Notes: generated by a model not told the origin, from the sequence alone. DNA of 64,000 bases from Sanghuangporus weigelae (GCA_033182465.1 CP137318.1:1240001-1304000); one strand, 5' to 3'. Counted from the stretch's first letter, positions 25,175 to 38,483 are shown. Numbers and translations: made by a program.

Positions 25175-27354
25175 CTAGTCACTCCTATCCCTCTGAGAGT
25201 GCTCATTCATCAATCCCTGCCGCTCTAGATCATCACCATACTCCCGATCATCTTCGACATGCTGACTGATTTGTTTTCGACTTTCACCAGTCTTCGGCTC
25301 ATCGTCATCGTCGTGCTCACCGATCTCAAAAACGACTTCGTCCTCTCCAACTCCGATAATCGAGTTAGGTCCTCTGCGACCACCGACTAGGGTCGCATCG
25401 TCATCATCGTCTCTTGCACGCGTCCGAGCTTCAATTGCTTCGAGATCATAATCCTCTGCGTCTTCCTCATCTTGCGCGAGTTCGTCTGACATCGCGAGTC
25501 TCCTGTTGTGCCCTGTCGGGCGCCACAAATAACAGATGGCTCCGAAAGCGGCAAAGTAGAGAAGAGAGAGCCAACCTATTACACAATTTCAGCAATAAAG
25601 CAATAGTTTCATAGCAAGACTAATGTACCGTCCAACAACCACCATCGCACTTTCCACGTCTGTGAAAAAAAATCAGTAAGAGTTTTGTTTTAAAAGGAAC
25701 AAGAGCTTACGTTGGCAGCGAAGTCTGTGACGAGGGTAGGCATTAATAGAAGACTAGTCGAAGAGATCGGATCCGCTCACCTTCTGCTAAGCGATTTGAG
25801 AAGGACAGTGAAGAGACTACAAAGAATATCGAAATGATTATCACGACACCAAGCAATATTCTATGCAGCTTTGTGAACATGGATAATTTGTATCGTTGCT
25901 TCCGTACGGTTAGTTGAGTAATTGTTGCTAAGAACGTAAGGTCGATAAAAGCAGCAGTTCACGTATACAGCCAGACTCACTATTCAGAGCGTACATGATC
26001 CAGAGAAGGAAGCCGCTCAATGTGAAAGCGAGCGGGACAACAAACAACAAGAGAACGAGAGCCGAAGTCGATTCTAGCTCAAGTTCGACGATGCCAATGG
26101 AATAGAGGACTGACGACGAAAAGTCAATCAGCGATCGCTCCACCATAACAGTTAAGAAACAGAACTATTCTACCTCCGAAAATGAAATGTGCTGCAGCTA
26201 AGAGTTTGCACTTTGTCATCGTCGGACCCAATGATTCGCGGACAACGCTCAGGCCAAGCGCCACAATGAGTAAGAGGAAGAAAGAAAGGGCATTTCTTCC
26301 TGCGTCAAGTATGGCGACCACGATGAGGAAGGCCGTCGAAGCAACACCTCGCCCATGCGCGTTAAGATATCTGTAATATGCAAAGTTCGCCACCATTTCT
26401 ATGACTAAGAGTGCGATGAGACTCGAAAGGTAGTACTGTAACGGAAGAAGTTCTTCCTTGTGTCGATAGCAAAGCCATCCCCATGCTGAATAATACCTGT
26501 CAGACTCAGAGTGTTGCAGAAAAGGACGAAAAGCGGGCCCACCAGCTGCCATTACTACATAGACAAGCGCCATTGCGAAATAAAAGTTGACTTTTGGATA
26601 ATCAGAAGCAGGTAAATTGCCGTCAAAAGTATTCTTGAAGAGGATAACACCGCTATAGGGCGGGTGGTAAGGAACGTCTGTGTCAGTCTGCCTTGTTGAC
26701 ACGGAAGTGGTTTCGTCCGAGTCTTCCGGAAAGACAGTGACCGGCACGATTGCAACACAGTAGAATCCCGTCTTTTTAACCGGATAGTTGATAGGTTCTT
26801 CATACCAGAACACGTCAGCCTCGGGGTCCGAGCTGCTCGTGTTATCCCAGCGGAAACCAACGCGTTGTGTCCAAAAGCTCGTCTCGTTCAACGATCTGCC
26901 TTGTGGAAGGTCGATGATGAATTTGCCCAAGTTAATGTTATCGCAGAATCCACCTTTGACGGCATCGCTCGTACAGACGTACGTTTTCTGCTGGAGGATG
27001 GTTGTAAGCTCAGTTGCACCGTCCTGGAGGAAATTGTCTTGCTTACCGGTAGGTAATCGTCAACTAAAGACGTTACTTTCCCTAAATATTGCACATCCTT
27101 CCATTCATAAATAACCATCGCTAGCTGTCCTTGAGATGAATCATCGAAAGTAACTTGGGTTTGATGGTGTCAGGCTGCCGATAAAATGCTCGTGGTAACG
27201 AGAGGTGCTTGCCATTGATGAACGCGTTTGAACCTCCAAACATTCCACTGCACACTTGCGCAGAATAGTCCGTGTCGGCAAAGGGAACCTCATAGGCTGC
27301 TATGCCACATAAGCTGGCCAGCAGCCATGGTAATATTTTGAGAGTACGCGTCAT
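25175..27354 (-). CDS. PTM1: PTM1/GOST-type seven-transmembrane Golgi protein
   Basis: Minus-strand exons 27354-27213, 27153-27047, 26987-26543, 26485-26174, 26109-25981, 25927-25781, 25724-25711, 25659-25629 and 25575-25175 give 575 residues. A signal peptide (LKILPWLLASLCGIAAYEVP) is followed by a luminal domain of about 230 residues with Cys pairs (YVCTSDAVKGGFC) and then seven helices (for example NFYFAMALVYVVMAA, LVLLLFVVPLAFTLSGFLLW). The cytosolic tail is very acidic (ARDDDDDATL, EHDDDDEPK). This is the lung seven-transmembrane receptor/GOST fold of yeast Ptm1 and human GPR107/TMEM87, which works in Golgi-endosome trafficking. Intron 1 begins GC (GCAAGC), so it is GC-AG; it restores FINVTFDDSS. 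Exon 7 is a 14-nt micro-exon. It converges with RPB2 across a 267-bp gap with no feature. Confidence 0.92.
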
Positions 27355-27614
27355 GACGGTTAAGTGAAGAGACGGCACGCGCCGTGCCACGACTCTTACT
27401 TGCGCGCGGGCTGCGCAATCTCTTGGCCGGCCGTGATACGCTGACACGTATAGCTTGGCTTGACAAAATCAACGCTTGTTCATATTCCAAAGAAATACAA
27501 TACATGGCTAAGGAGCGGGATGTAGGCAAAATGACTGGCTTATATACAGGAACTGGGCTGTAATTTTGGTAAATACAAGAAATCACTTGTGTACAAGGCA
27601 TTTTAGAGATGTGT

Positions 27615-28228
27615 CTAGGTGTATCTCAGAAGCGTGCAAAAGAAACTGAGCAATTTTCGCCGGACTTTTGTAGCGGCGGACTTGATGAAATGAGTTAGCC
27701 AGGAGGATCATGTAATTAGCATGAACTGACTTTCGTCCTCGCATACAGTCTCTTCACAAAGCTTTTGCGGCTATGCAGGTCCAGCTGGCGAATGCCTTCC
27801 AACACGTCGAAGTCGACACGATATTTGGAATATTCAAGATGGTCCGCTGGATGAACGAATCGGATTTCGGTCGTTTCCTCGATAAGCTGAGAACAAAACC
27901 TCGTAAGAACCACTCAACACTATGGTGCCATAATGGATATGGATGAAACGTACGGTGCGACGTCGCTTTGAACTAAAAAGACTATCTGCACGGCCTGCCT
28001 GCAATCGTATTCATGTATTCATGGGGACTGAAAGAACAAAGTGGCCAGCTATACCATGCCGAAGGTTGGATAATCAACACAGGCTCCAAACGCCGTCCTT
28101 GCGTCGCGACCTTTACGCCCATGGAATTCCAAAGGACGTTGCGCGAAGAGTCCACGGGTCTCGCAGAATGTCAGAGCAAAATGGGCTGGTTGAGGAAGAG
28201 TGGGAACAGCTGCGGAGGAGATATTCAT
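27615..28228 (-). CDS. orphan array gene, copy A (diverged)
   Basis: Minus-strand exons 28228-28055, 27998-27954, 27886-27731 and 27680-27615 give 146 residues. It aligns with the other small genes by structure. Exon 1 has LPQPAHFALTFCETRGLFAQ against PPEPAHIAITFQKTQRHYAQ in copy E. Exon 2 ends SSKRRRT against DSKRLQT. Exon 3 has EETTEIRFVHPADHLEYSKY against DEGTEVRYFFPYDPLNYSS and ends in Lys before the intron. Exon 4 is again 21 codons plus stop. Sequence identity is low, but phase and lengths are kept, which argues for a working, old member. No signal peptide, membrane helix or known domain is seen. Function is unknown. Confidence 0.6.
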
Positions 28229-28299
28229 ATGTTCGGCCACACGGAGCGCTGAAATTTGTCGCAAATAGAAAACAAGAAAAAGAATGACAGATCTGAAAG

Positions 28300-31200
28300 A
28301 ACGAGCGATTGACCAGAGGAGAGAAGCTTGGAAATTTTCAAAGAAGATAGATGAAGGTAGAAGTAGTAGAAGGACGGCGCTCAAGAGCAAGTAAAAGAGA
28401 GGCGCTATCCTTTTCCAGTAAATAGTCGCCGACATCCTGGAGGTAAACCCATATTGAACCAGTCACTATCAGTCTATTAAGTTCCGCTCGCAACTGCAAC
28501 CCAGAGACACACGCGAGCGTCAACAGTGGCTATCGAGCACCCATAAATGCTTTGAGCGACCATGAGCAGAAATGAAAACGACGGTGAGCGCGCAACATCC
28601 GCTGCTGTCCCCGTCACTTTCAAGGCCTCTTTATAATCTGCACAACCATCTCTCGACCTACTCAGGTGTCCTCCATACCCAGCAGTGCCAGGGCTCTCCT
28701 TGTGATACAAAGAAACACAAGCCGCGAATTTGATTCCGTTGAATCCCGTATCACATCGAGGAACACTCGCTTTCCGAGCGACACGAAAAACGCAAATAGT
28801 TCATCCTTGAACCATACTTTTAATTTGCGAACACATATGCATGCAGAAAGGGCTTTCTCATGGCCAAGGGATACGTGCGGTGTTCCGTCGTCCGCATTGG
28901 ACGCCTTTTCAAATCCGTCTGTCCAATGTGCGCAATTTGGCTCTCATTTTATTACACCTAATTCCGACCCGCTCTCAATCAGAATCAGGATCAAATGCTT
29001 TCTCGAAGACATAATTTTCTTCGGTTGAGGAGAATGCCAGATATCGCCTAATATAGAAAGTGAGTAAGGCAGGCTTTTTGATGAAGCCAAACGAAGACAT
29101 ACGCTAAACAATCTCTCCAGAATCCATGATGTTGCATGATATGGCCCTTTGTTTTATGCGATTTATTGTTGCAAAAAGATGAAGAGGCCTCCAGAACAAC
29201 AAGTATTGCATCAAGATTGAAAACAAGACAGCAAATACTTTCCCGAAACGCAGATATTACCAAGGCTCGGAACCATTCCATGCCATGCAAGACTCGAGGA
29301 AGCAGGAGCCGAAAAAGACATCCTATAACATCAAAGCAAGCTCGCTAGCACGATATGCATACGACAGGATCAGCTCCAAGATCGTCAAACTCACCTAGCA
29401 GCCTCTCAGCCCCAAACCCAGATATCGATCAACGTCTCCCCGAAGCCCAGAGCCAAATAAGATTGTCTCAGAAGAAGTGTCAAAGCCCAAGTTAAAGGAA
29501 TCTCTCAGTCAGATAAAGAGATGGATTGCCCCGAAATGCAATCTATACCGAGGATCCAGTGTGTATGGTCTCGTCAACCTCGGGCAAGCCGTCTACCTGT
29601 CATCCTCTCCTTTCCTCATACCAGAATTACGACACGGCACCGCCTATGGCAAGTCACTCCTTCTGCTTTTCCACCAGGAGGCTTGATGCGTTCATCGACA
29701 TCGAACTCGTTTTTGCAGAGGGGAATCTGAACAAGCGAGTAACGAACAAGAACAAGCTATCGCCATTCAACAATCGTCAAATTTCCTCCTCCCCTTCTCG
29801 TAGGTCATCCAAGGCACGATTTCTTCGTGATCAGACGGGTCTTCATGTCCGCATTAAGTCTGCTAGACTATATCGACGAAGACTGGTATTCTTGAAGATG
29901 TAGTTTGGTCTGAGACAACCTTACGCGAGTCAGCCACAGATCTTTTTTTCGTTTCGGAATCTGCCAGCCGCTTAGCGATCTTCTTTTGCCTCTCGAGGCT
30001 CTCGCCGATGTTTCGTTGCCAGTCTATCCGAATGGCGACCCTTAAAGACGTCTACTTTCCGCCTTTCCCTCCTTCGTAGGGATCCTATGTGCCATTGATT
30101 CCATCGTGGCCGTGGCTAGCACTTTCAACATTAGGCATTGCACTAGGCCAGATGGTCAGAGATGGAGGTCAAGCAGTCGAGTTCACGAAGCACAGGAAAA
30201 GGGTGCGACACACATCGCATGCGAAAAAAGGCATCTGGGATGCATAGTTTCTTCACAGCTTGGTCTCGGTCTATATCATTGGTCATATTAGCGTTGCTGG
30301 GTGACCTTGGCATCCATGGTGGACGGCTCGCCTTATACGCAGGCTAAAACTGCCTTCGTCAAGGCTCTGGAGCACAGCCCTACAGCGATAAACTAATCTA
30401 GGGAGCTAATCAGCCATCGCACCCATCCTTCGACCAAGACAGCCCATAAAGCATTTCCTAAATAATATTAATGCTAATGAATGAAACAGGAACATTCGAA
30501 GAGCCAGGTGATGAAATCACTTTTTCGTTTGCCCAACCTCGTTCTGATGATGCCAATGCCATTCTCATTCCAGTCTCTTCGTGCCCCTTATGCCACGCAA
30601 GCCTAGCTTAATTGCGAAAACAGAGGAAGATCACTTCAATTTTGCGTCCCGTCTTGAAGATCCTGTTGCCGTCGATTCTGCCACGTTCAGTGGCTAGCAC
30701 TTCCAACGTTACACACCGCACTCTCCACCAGCGCCAAGGCCAGGAAGGCTTGACGACTTCACGGAACACTAGAAGAGAATGTGTCAAAAATCACAACCGC
30801 AAAGAAAGACGCTTGCGTTGTAGAGATAATTGAGTTTGAAGCCCGCACATCCGAGTCGATCTCGCTGTATCCCTCCAGGTATATTCACGTTGCTGCAAAG
30901 CGGGAGACTTTATGACATCCATACGCGGAGATCAAACGTCCCTTTGTCGATGGGATGGAGTGGGGTACACACTTACTGACATACGACAAATCTTGATAAG
31001 TAATCAGCTTGCATTCTCTGGCATTGATCAACCAAGAGCGCCCCTACAACTTTTCTAAAGTTACGAAGGATGCTGTGGAACGAACCGAGGAAATTTGAAG
31101 AATCAATGGGTCTGATGCAACTAGTCTTCCATTAATCTAACCTGACGAAAACGCCCGGATGATGGCGTTGGTTATATTCCAGTCTATTCGCGCTCTTATG

Positions 31201-32300
31201 GTCTGAGGCTTCTGCGTCCCACACTTTCGACAGTTGAGTGATATATATGTCCGCCTGACAATGAACTGACCGTTTAAGTCGCCTGGAAAGCTTTATGATA
31301 TCGCTTTGCCAAAACCAATGTTTTCTAGGTCTAGGCGCATCTACAAATCTGTGCGAGAGCATTGACTTTGAAACTGAAAAGCTTAGCTTCCGAAGCATCC
31401 GACTGGGTCTTCAAGGGCGACTTGCAGGCCTCTACAAACTCTGCCTCGCCTGCGAGCTTTCACAAAGTAAAGGACGGACAGGCACTGGACAATGACATTA
31501 GGAATAATATGTGTCCGAAGAAACATTTATGAACAAGGATTGAAGACGCAATGTCAGCATCTCTGTGAGGGACTGTACATAATTCTCGCGACATTCGATA
31601 TGGATGGATGACTTTGAGCCGGACCAACAGATTCAGAGGGAACTACACTAGGAGCATCGCTTACGTCCATATGCGCTGACCCTCAGGATGACGGAATCCA
31701 TGCCATCCCTCTTTCTACTACAGACGAAACCTCATTTTTGCCCCTTCCTCACCAGAACATATACATTCCGGATGGCACTGAAATACAGGAACGCCTGGTA
31801 TTTTTCTGGAATGCCACGGCAAGAAGTACAACCCACTTCCCTCGCTTTTCAGCTCAAGAAGAGCCGGGCCTGAGTTCAAGGTATCAGCAGGTAAGTCGCG
31901 CAAGAGACAAAGGAGCTAGGATTCTCTTGTCACCGTATTTGCTAAAATGCAACCAGAATAGTCAAGTGCGTATGATTTAAACCGAATTCCATTCCCTGTC
32001 TAAGTGGTCCTCGTCTACATGTTCACGATGAGAGCTCCTCCCTCAATTGACTCCTCACCGTCTTTTGGGGAGTATAGAGCAAACTACTCTCACAATAAAA
32101 GGACTCGCTATGCAGCGAGGTTCGGGCTCCATTTAGTCGAGAACAGTTTCACCTTGCTTCAATTCCTTTTTTTATTAGCGAACACAATACGAATATTTAT
32201 TCTCAAGAAGACAAGACCAGTCTTATAGTACAGCGAAGTATAACTGGGATTCGAATAATCCAAATTGCAGACGTAGAGATTCTATGTACAATAGCTTTTG
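28300..32300 (-). other. companion stretch of array unit A (no solved gene)
   Basis: This lies 5' of copy A on its strand and holds weak traces of the blocks seen in other units. They are VSDQTTSSRIPVFVDI near 29850-29930, GGGNLTIVEWR followed by a stop near 29760-29800, and GSAHMDVSDAPSVVPSE near 31620-31690. Stops and frame changes lie between them. It is the most diverged companion. No full gene model is offered. Confidence 0.35.
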
Positions 32301-32362
32301 AATGAAGCAATGCTTGTTGTAAAGACGACCGATGAAAGCGATTTTGAATCAATTTTTATATT

Positions 32363-33021
32363 CTAAATGCAAAGAAATAGGCGATTGCAGTCTTCCTGGA
32401 ATCTGCGCCCGACATGTGCAATATAATCCTGTAAACATTGCTTACTCGTCAAGATACGAATAAGATGCGAACGAAGAAAGCGTACCTTTATCTTATTGAA
32501 TGTTCTCACCATCCAGCTTTCCTTCCGATGCAAATCCAAACGCCGAACCTCGTCTACTATGTTTAGTTCGTCGAGGCCATTCGAGTAGTTAAGAGGGTCG
32601 TATGGAAAGAAATATCGAACCTCGGTACCTTCGTCGATCTGGCGAGGTCAGGGACATATATAAGTGCACGTACGCGATGCACGCGACGAAGGCAAAACTC
32701 ACCGTCTGCAGACGTTTCGAATCGAAGAATTGATCGTCAGTGCGCTCATCAAATGTCGTCTGCAAGCATTGTCAATATGGACACACAGGGTACAACTAAG
32801 TAATTTCAGCCCACCATAGCCCAGTCTGATCCGACCACATATCCTTGGCTCGTCATTTTGAGATGGAAGTTCTTCCACGGGAATTGACTGATAGGACGCT
32901 GTGCATAACGCCTCTGTGTCTTTTGGAACGTGATGGCTATATGAGCTGGTTCTGGAGGGATGGGGAGTGAGGGATGTGCACGAGCGAGGACAGAAGTAGA
33001 CGCGGCTGTGTTCGGGGCCAT
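32363..33021 (-). CDS. orphan array gene, copy B
   Basis: Minus-strand exons 33021-32815, 32759-32703, 32638-32486 and 32428-32363 give 160 residues with GT-AG introns of 55, 64 and 57 nt. The N-terminus is Ala- and Pro-rich (MAPNTAASTSVLARAHPSL, PIPPEPAHIAITF). The most conserved core is FPWKNFHLKM, GYVVGSDWAM, TTFDERTDDQFFDSKRLQT and DEGTEVRYFFPYDPLNYS. The C-terminus ends DCNRLFLCI. Exon 1 is almost identical to copies C, D and E, but exons 3 and 4 differ (LHRKESWMVRTFNKIK). No transmembrane segment, signal peptide or known motif is visible. A TATA-like box sits about 146 bp upstream. Confidence 0.7.
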
Positions 33022-33166
33022 TAATATTCTGTGAGTTTTGTAACAGGAATCAAGAAACACAAGCAAACGAAAGACGAAATAAGGAGAACGAGAGAGCTGC
33101 TGGTGTGTATACTGAAAAGAGGAAGAAAGAGGGAGACGGAGAAGTCAGGACGGGGGTTTGGACAAG

Positions 33167-33176
33167 CATTATAAGG
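33167..33176 (-). promoter_or_regulatory. conserved TATA-like box of copy B
   Basis: CCTTATAATG on the minus strand, inside a flank that is nearly the same in copies B-F. It lies 131-146 bp before the ATG in each. Confidence 0.45.
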
Positions 33177-33179
33177 CCA

Positions 33180-36100
33180 TCCGAATGAATAGAATCGAAG
33201 CGACGAGGGCGTTGCTGTTTCTAGCAGTCAATCGAATCGCGACTTGCGAATCCGGAGGCAAACTTCGATCCTTGTTCCACCAGCTCATTTGCTTCCGACT
33301 TCTCAAATCCATCTCGCAGATTTCTCCGTGCAATGGAATCCTAAAAAGTGGATAATGGTATCTCTGGCCTCGCAGACAAGCATCGACGTCTAAAACCAGC
33401 AACAGCAGCGGCGACGATGTCCATATTGGTAGACCTCGCCTTCCATCTCAACCACACCCGAAAATTCTCTTCTGTGACGCCACGACACTTTTCCTCTGTC
33501 CCCTTCCTCCTTAACTCCCAAGGCACCTAAAGTTTGCACCACGTTGGAACGAAGCACGCATGATGGCGAAGCGCAGTGTTCGAGATCGATTAATGGATAC
33601 CAGGGGGAGCAGTTGCGTTACATCTCACCACTTCACCACTCCGCTCCATAGAATTCTCAGAGAGCCGCGCTGCCTCCTTTCCGTTTGAAAACTACCCGAC
33701 CCAATCTCCTCAAGAATATCAACGCTAGTAGATCGTCCACAGTTTACATCTCTCTTGACGCGATCTCTGTTGTGCTCGAACCTCTGTCTGAGGATGCCAT
33801 TCGCCTCCGTTTTCCGACAATCTAACAGTACCACGGATGTAAACGACCCATCACTCCTCTTCCCAGGCTCTCAGACTTTCTATTGGAGTTTCGTCATTTA
33901 CAGATAGATTCTGCTTGTGTAGGATTCGCCTCTACCAGTCAGAGAAGAGCACGCTCAAAGATTACCTAATATAAAAGGTGAGTCAGCCGGTCTGTTGATG
34001 TCCCGTTGATGAGGACACGTACGTACCATTCGCGAGCTGAGCGCGTTTCTTACCAGATTCCTTCATGTCATATAACCAAAGTAATTCTCCAAGCTCGGCA
34101 ATTTCATCAAAAGAGATGTATTCTGTCCGAAACAAGTTGGTTTGTATCCAACTTCAAGCCGACGAATCAAAACCCAACGGCTTCAAGGCCAGAAACCCCA
34201 AGACGAAAAAAGGACCGTACAAAGCTTGCAATTATTTCGGTGGGCTGCAAGTGTGCAGTGATGCATTGAAAGCAATCAAGAGCAACATGACTGAGCGCCT
34301 ATGCCATCTGAAAGGAACGGATCTCACCTGCAGATTGTACAAGAATTATCCCGAGCCCTTTTAGCCAACAAGATACCAATTTCCCAACAACCATTTTTTC
34401 CATCAGGAGACAGCAAGAAGACCGAAGAACTATGCCGTGTCTCCCAGAAGAACAAAGTCCCGACAGATGACAAAAAGATAAGGTAAGAACGATTTGCCCT
34501 ATAGCGAAAAGCGAAACTGGAATCCCTATCCTGGGTCTTCATCGAGTCAGAAACAGCATCCTGAAGGGTCTGAACGATGTTGAATCTTTCTGGAACTGAT
34601 GACCCACTCGCTGTTATCATGCTGAATGACTTCGGGTGAGTGAGAACGCACCATGTCGACCATGCTTCTTGTCCAAGCTCTGCCAATCCGTCCAAATATC
34701 AACAACGATTTCGCCTCCTGTTCCGGGAGCAAGCTCATTGTATCCTCGCTCAACTCGGCAATCTTCCTCCTCGAATGCGTTCCGATTGTATGAACCGACT
34801 GTATGTAAGTGTCTAAGTGGGCTCGCGCGTCGTAAGTAAACCGTCCTTCACTTCACGTCGACTACCCATCTCCGCGCCTTCGCCATGGCTGCGCATCGTC
34901 GCCCGGGTATCAGCTCACTTCTGTGCGACAGCAAGGAAGAATCGCCGGCGAGCAGAACTGACGCTCTAGTCGATTTCAACGACACGGTTGAAACCAATAT
35001 CTTCTGATCACGTCTGACATCTGTTTTTTCCCCAAACAGCGATATCCAAGCCTTGGCTAGCCACGTTCCGCTGGCTTCTGCTCATGCAAATGGTTCTGTT
35101 CTAGCGAGACGAAGCATCGGCAGTCCTCCCTCCATCCCCTCGAACGAAACATCAAAACGCAAGATCAGCCCCCTCCATGAAACAATACCGTCGCTCCCAC
35201 CAATCCAGGCATCCGGTGCAGTAACATCCTCCATGCACGCGTTGTTTATTGCAACGGAATCGCTGACGACGATGTGGTAAGGATGGTCTGAGACAGGACG
35301 CGACTTCAAGTCAGTCAGCCCTCTTCGGAATCTGCCAGCCCAAGCCACTCTCGCTTAACCTCGCCTGCATCCGCGTCTATCATCTATTACAGCTTCGCTG
35401 AACCATCCTCCTTCTTCCCTGGAAACCTCTGGCACCGGTATGAACATAAAGCGACTTTTTTTCGAATTTTCAGGATTTTCCCTGGAGCAGGAGCGCAGTT
35501 TCCCGGCCCAGAAAGCAAAGTCATAATCACAGTTACGCTCGTTTTCCGAGTCGGTCACGCAGGATCACTTCTAACACTTCAGTCGGATTTGCAGCACCCT
35601 CATAATCAAGAAATCTGAAAAGGAAAAAAAAAAAAAAAACCGGTGGCCTCCTAAAAGCGATGATTTGAACATGGGAAGGACTTCATGGATTGCAGAATCG
35701 TAACTTTGACATAGCCACGACCACGTCTGACACGATTTGAAGTCTTCAACCGCACGGCACTTCGCCGCAAAGCAAGAAGCAGGTTCACATGCCACTCCTG
35801 CTGCAGCCTCTCTTCATTTTGGTCATCGGCTCCTTTCCAAGAATTGTCCGTCTTCGGATGTTCTACAGGACATTCAATATCTGTCAAATTTCCTCCTTTC
35901 CTATGAGCCAACCGAGGCCTTTCCCTCGTGGCCAGGCGGCTCTATGTTTCCACGTGAAGGCGATAAGAAGTATTGATGAAGGCTAGTATTCTTGAAGATC
36001 CAGGATGGAAGGAAATCTTACATCGCGAGTCCCCAAAACGTCGCTTAATAATTTCTTCCTGTTTCCTTATTTCTTTCTGTCTGCTTGTCAATCCAACTTG

Positions 36101-37400
36101 ATTGCGGATATCTTTCGGTCTTTCATCCAGCTTTAGGAGATCCTACTCTATGCTGCAGCCGAGATCACTCTAAGGGAAAAGGCTGCACCCGACCCAAATC
36201 CGCGAAAAAGGCGCCTGAGATGCAGGAATACTCGAGCTCGAAATCCACATGACTCGGTCTCGCTCCGTGATATGTATATTGCTGCAGCCAGGGTGACCTT
36301 GACATCCATACGCGGAGGCCAGAGTCACCTTTATCGAGGAACTGGAGTACAGAACTACAAGATATAATCGGCCATCGCATCCATTGATCGATCAAAGACT
36401 TTCCCTAAGAGTCCTGTTGATTAAGACCGAGGCACTCGAAAAGCCAGCGCAGCTGACGGCGCACCTCTTCCGTCTACCCCACCTCCTCCCGATGACGCCG
36501 CTAATGTCGGTCCTATTTCAGTCTCTTCTCGTATCTTGTCGTTAGAGCCGCCAATTCCTCTTTCCCCCGACCATTGCATGACATGTTTATCCGCCTAGTA
36601 ATGGACACCAATGGAACCACTTAAAAAGTGATATCTTCCGTTTTGTCAAATTATCGATGGACCTACAGGAGTGGAAGGTCTTTGAAAATTAGAAAGTTAA
36701 CTTCCGAAGCATCCAAGCCGGGCTATTCAAATGGGGACATGCAGGCTGTACATTTGCTGTCTTAGACCTGTCGTCTGCAATTGGCTCTTCAGGAAGGTCA
36801 ATACTGACAGGAGTTAAAGACAGTGGGTTTACAGACAATAAATGCCATACTGGAATCCTACGGGGTTTGGGGATGCAACCTTATCGTCTTTGTGCGGATT
36901 ACTACAGAATTCTTCGGAAGTCGATGTGGATGTCTCTATTCGAGCTCGCAGACCAGGAAGCTTAGGCGGAAGATATTTCACCTACATCATCTACCTTGCG
37001 ATGACGGAATCCAGTCTTTCCCTCATCATACTCGAGGCGGACACTCAGACAACCTCATTCTTACACGTCCCTCTTCCGAGCATACACATTTCGGGTGGCA
37101 TCGAACCTTACGAGTTGGCAGCCGTGAAACCCTTCTGGAATACATCACCTTGTACAATCTATTCTGACAACTGGCAGCTCGAGAAGAGCTGGAATTGAGT
37201 CCAAAATACACACAACGAAAACGTGAAAGAGAGAACGCAGCCACGTCTCCAAGTCTCTGGTTGCCACAATTGCTGAATCGCAAACAGAAACATCAAGTGT
37301 ACATTCATTTCGATTGTATTCCGTTTCTTGTCCGATTGACCGAGACGGTCCTTGTCTACATTATCATGGCAAGTGCTCATGACAGATATCCCATTTCTTG
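33180..37400 (-). other. companion stretch of array unit B
   Basis: Coding-like blocks on the minus strand, in transcript order: TSTSEEFCSNPHKDDK near 36890-36960; GSSRILAFINT near 35960-36000; RKGGNLTDIE near 35870-35900; FRFLDYEGAANPTEVLEVIL near 35540-35610; AWAGRFRRGLTDL near 35310-35345; RGLILRFDVSFEGMEGG near 35130-35190; a DMV|donor block near 34650. DEIAELGELLWLYDMKES near 34070-34130 and LLDCRKTEANGIL near 33790-33830 follow. The same order recurs in other units. Stops and shifts separate the blocks, so this is either a many-exon gene or a decaying one. Confidence 0.4.
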
Positions 37401-37684
37401 GAGCCTTTTGGGATGCGGAGCGCCCTCTTCCCGCATCGGAAGGACTTACACAGCGGAGATTACATAATTTGGCCGCGCTTCGGTTACTTTTCTGAACACA
37501 ATACAGATACTTATTTCCCAGCCAAGTCGGTATTATACTACAACGAAGTACAACCGCAATTCGAATACTCCAAATAATAGACGTATAGGTTCTATGTACA
37601 CAAGATTTTGAGTGAAGCACAACTTTTTATAAGGATGATTGACGATGATCGATCAAAGCTCAGTTTTGAGTCGAGACTTCTGGG

Positions 37685-38340
37685 CTAGATGCAAAAGAAG
37701 AGACGACGGAAGAAAATCCGAATTCTGTACCCAACGTGGGTAAGATAATCCTGCAGATGCTCGACATTCGCCAATATGCAAACAAGTGAGAGAGGAAGAC
37801 ATACCTTCGTCCCAAAAAACGTTCTTTCTACCAAACTCTCCTTCTGGCGTAAATCCAAACGTCGGACCTCATCCACCATATTCAATTCATCGAGGTCACT
37901 CGAGTAGTTAAGAGGGTCGTATGGAAAGAAATATCGAACCTCGGTACCTTCGTCGATCTGGCGAGGTCAGGGACAGATATAAGTGCACATACGCGACGCA
38001 CGCGACGAAGGCAAAACTCACCGTCTGCAGACGTTTCGAATCGAAGAATTGATCGTCAGTGCGCTCATCAAATGTCGTCTGCAAGCATTGTCAATATGGA
38101 CACACAGGGTCCAACTAAGTAATTTCAGCCCACCATGGCCCAGTCTGATCCGACCACATATCCTTGGCTCGTCATTTTGAGATGGAAGTTCTTCCACGGG
38201 AATTGACTGATAGGACGCTGTGCATAACGCCTCTGTGTCTTTTGGAACGTGATGGCTATATGGGCTGGTTCTGGAGGGATGGGGGGTGAGGGATGTGCAC
38301 GAGCGAGGACAGAAGTAGACGCGGCTGTGTTCGGGGCCAT
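37685..38340 (-). CDS. orphan array gene, copy C
   Basis: Minus-strand exons 38340-38134, 38078-38022, 37957-37805 and 37750-37685 give 160 residues. Introns are 55, 64 and 54 nt. The protein is close to copies D and E: MAPNTAAS N-terminus, FPWKNFHLKMTSQGYVV, TTFDERTDDQFFDSKRLQT, VDEVRRLDLRQKESLVERTF, and a basic-aromatic C-terminus YRIRIFFRRLFFCI. Copy C shares RRYAQRP in exon 1 with copy B, whereas D and E share RHYAQCP. No known domain. The open frame and all splice sites are intact. Confidence 0.72.
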
Positions 38341-38473
38341 TAATATTCTGTGAGTTTTGTAACAGGAATCAAGAAACACAAGCAAACGAAAGACGAAATA
38401 AAGAGAGCGAGAGAGCCGCTGGTGTGTATACTGAAAAGAGGAAGACGGAGAGGTCAGGACGGGGGTGAACGAG

Positions 38474-38483
38474 CATTATAAGG
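38474..38483 (-). promoter_or_regulatory. conserved TATA-like box of copy C
   Basis: CCTTATAATG on the minus strand, 134 bp before the ATG at 38340, within the upstream flank shared by the array genes. Confidence 0.45.

Noticed and set aside
35619-35640. Long A-run in unit B
   Set aside because: Looked like a poly(A) tail of a retroposed copy, but flanking sequence continues as ordinary companion blocks and introns are present in the copies, so it is treated as a simple homopolymer.
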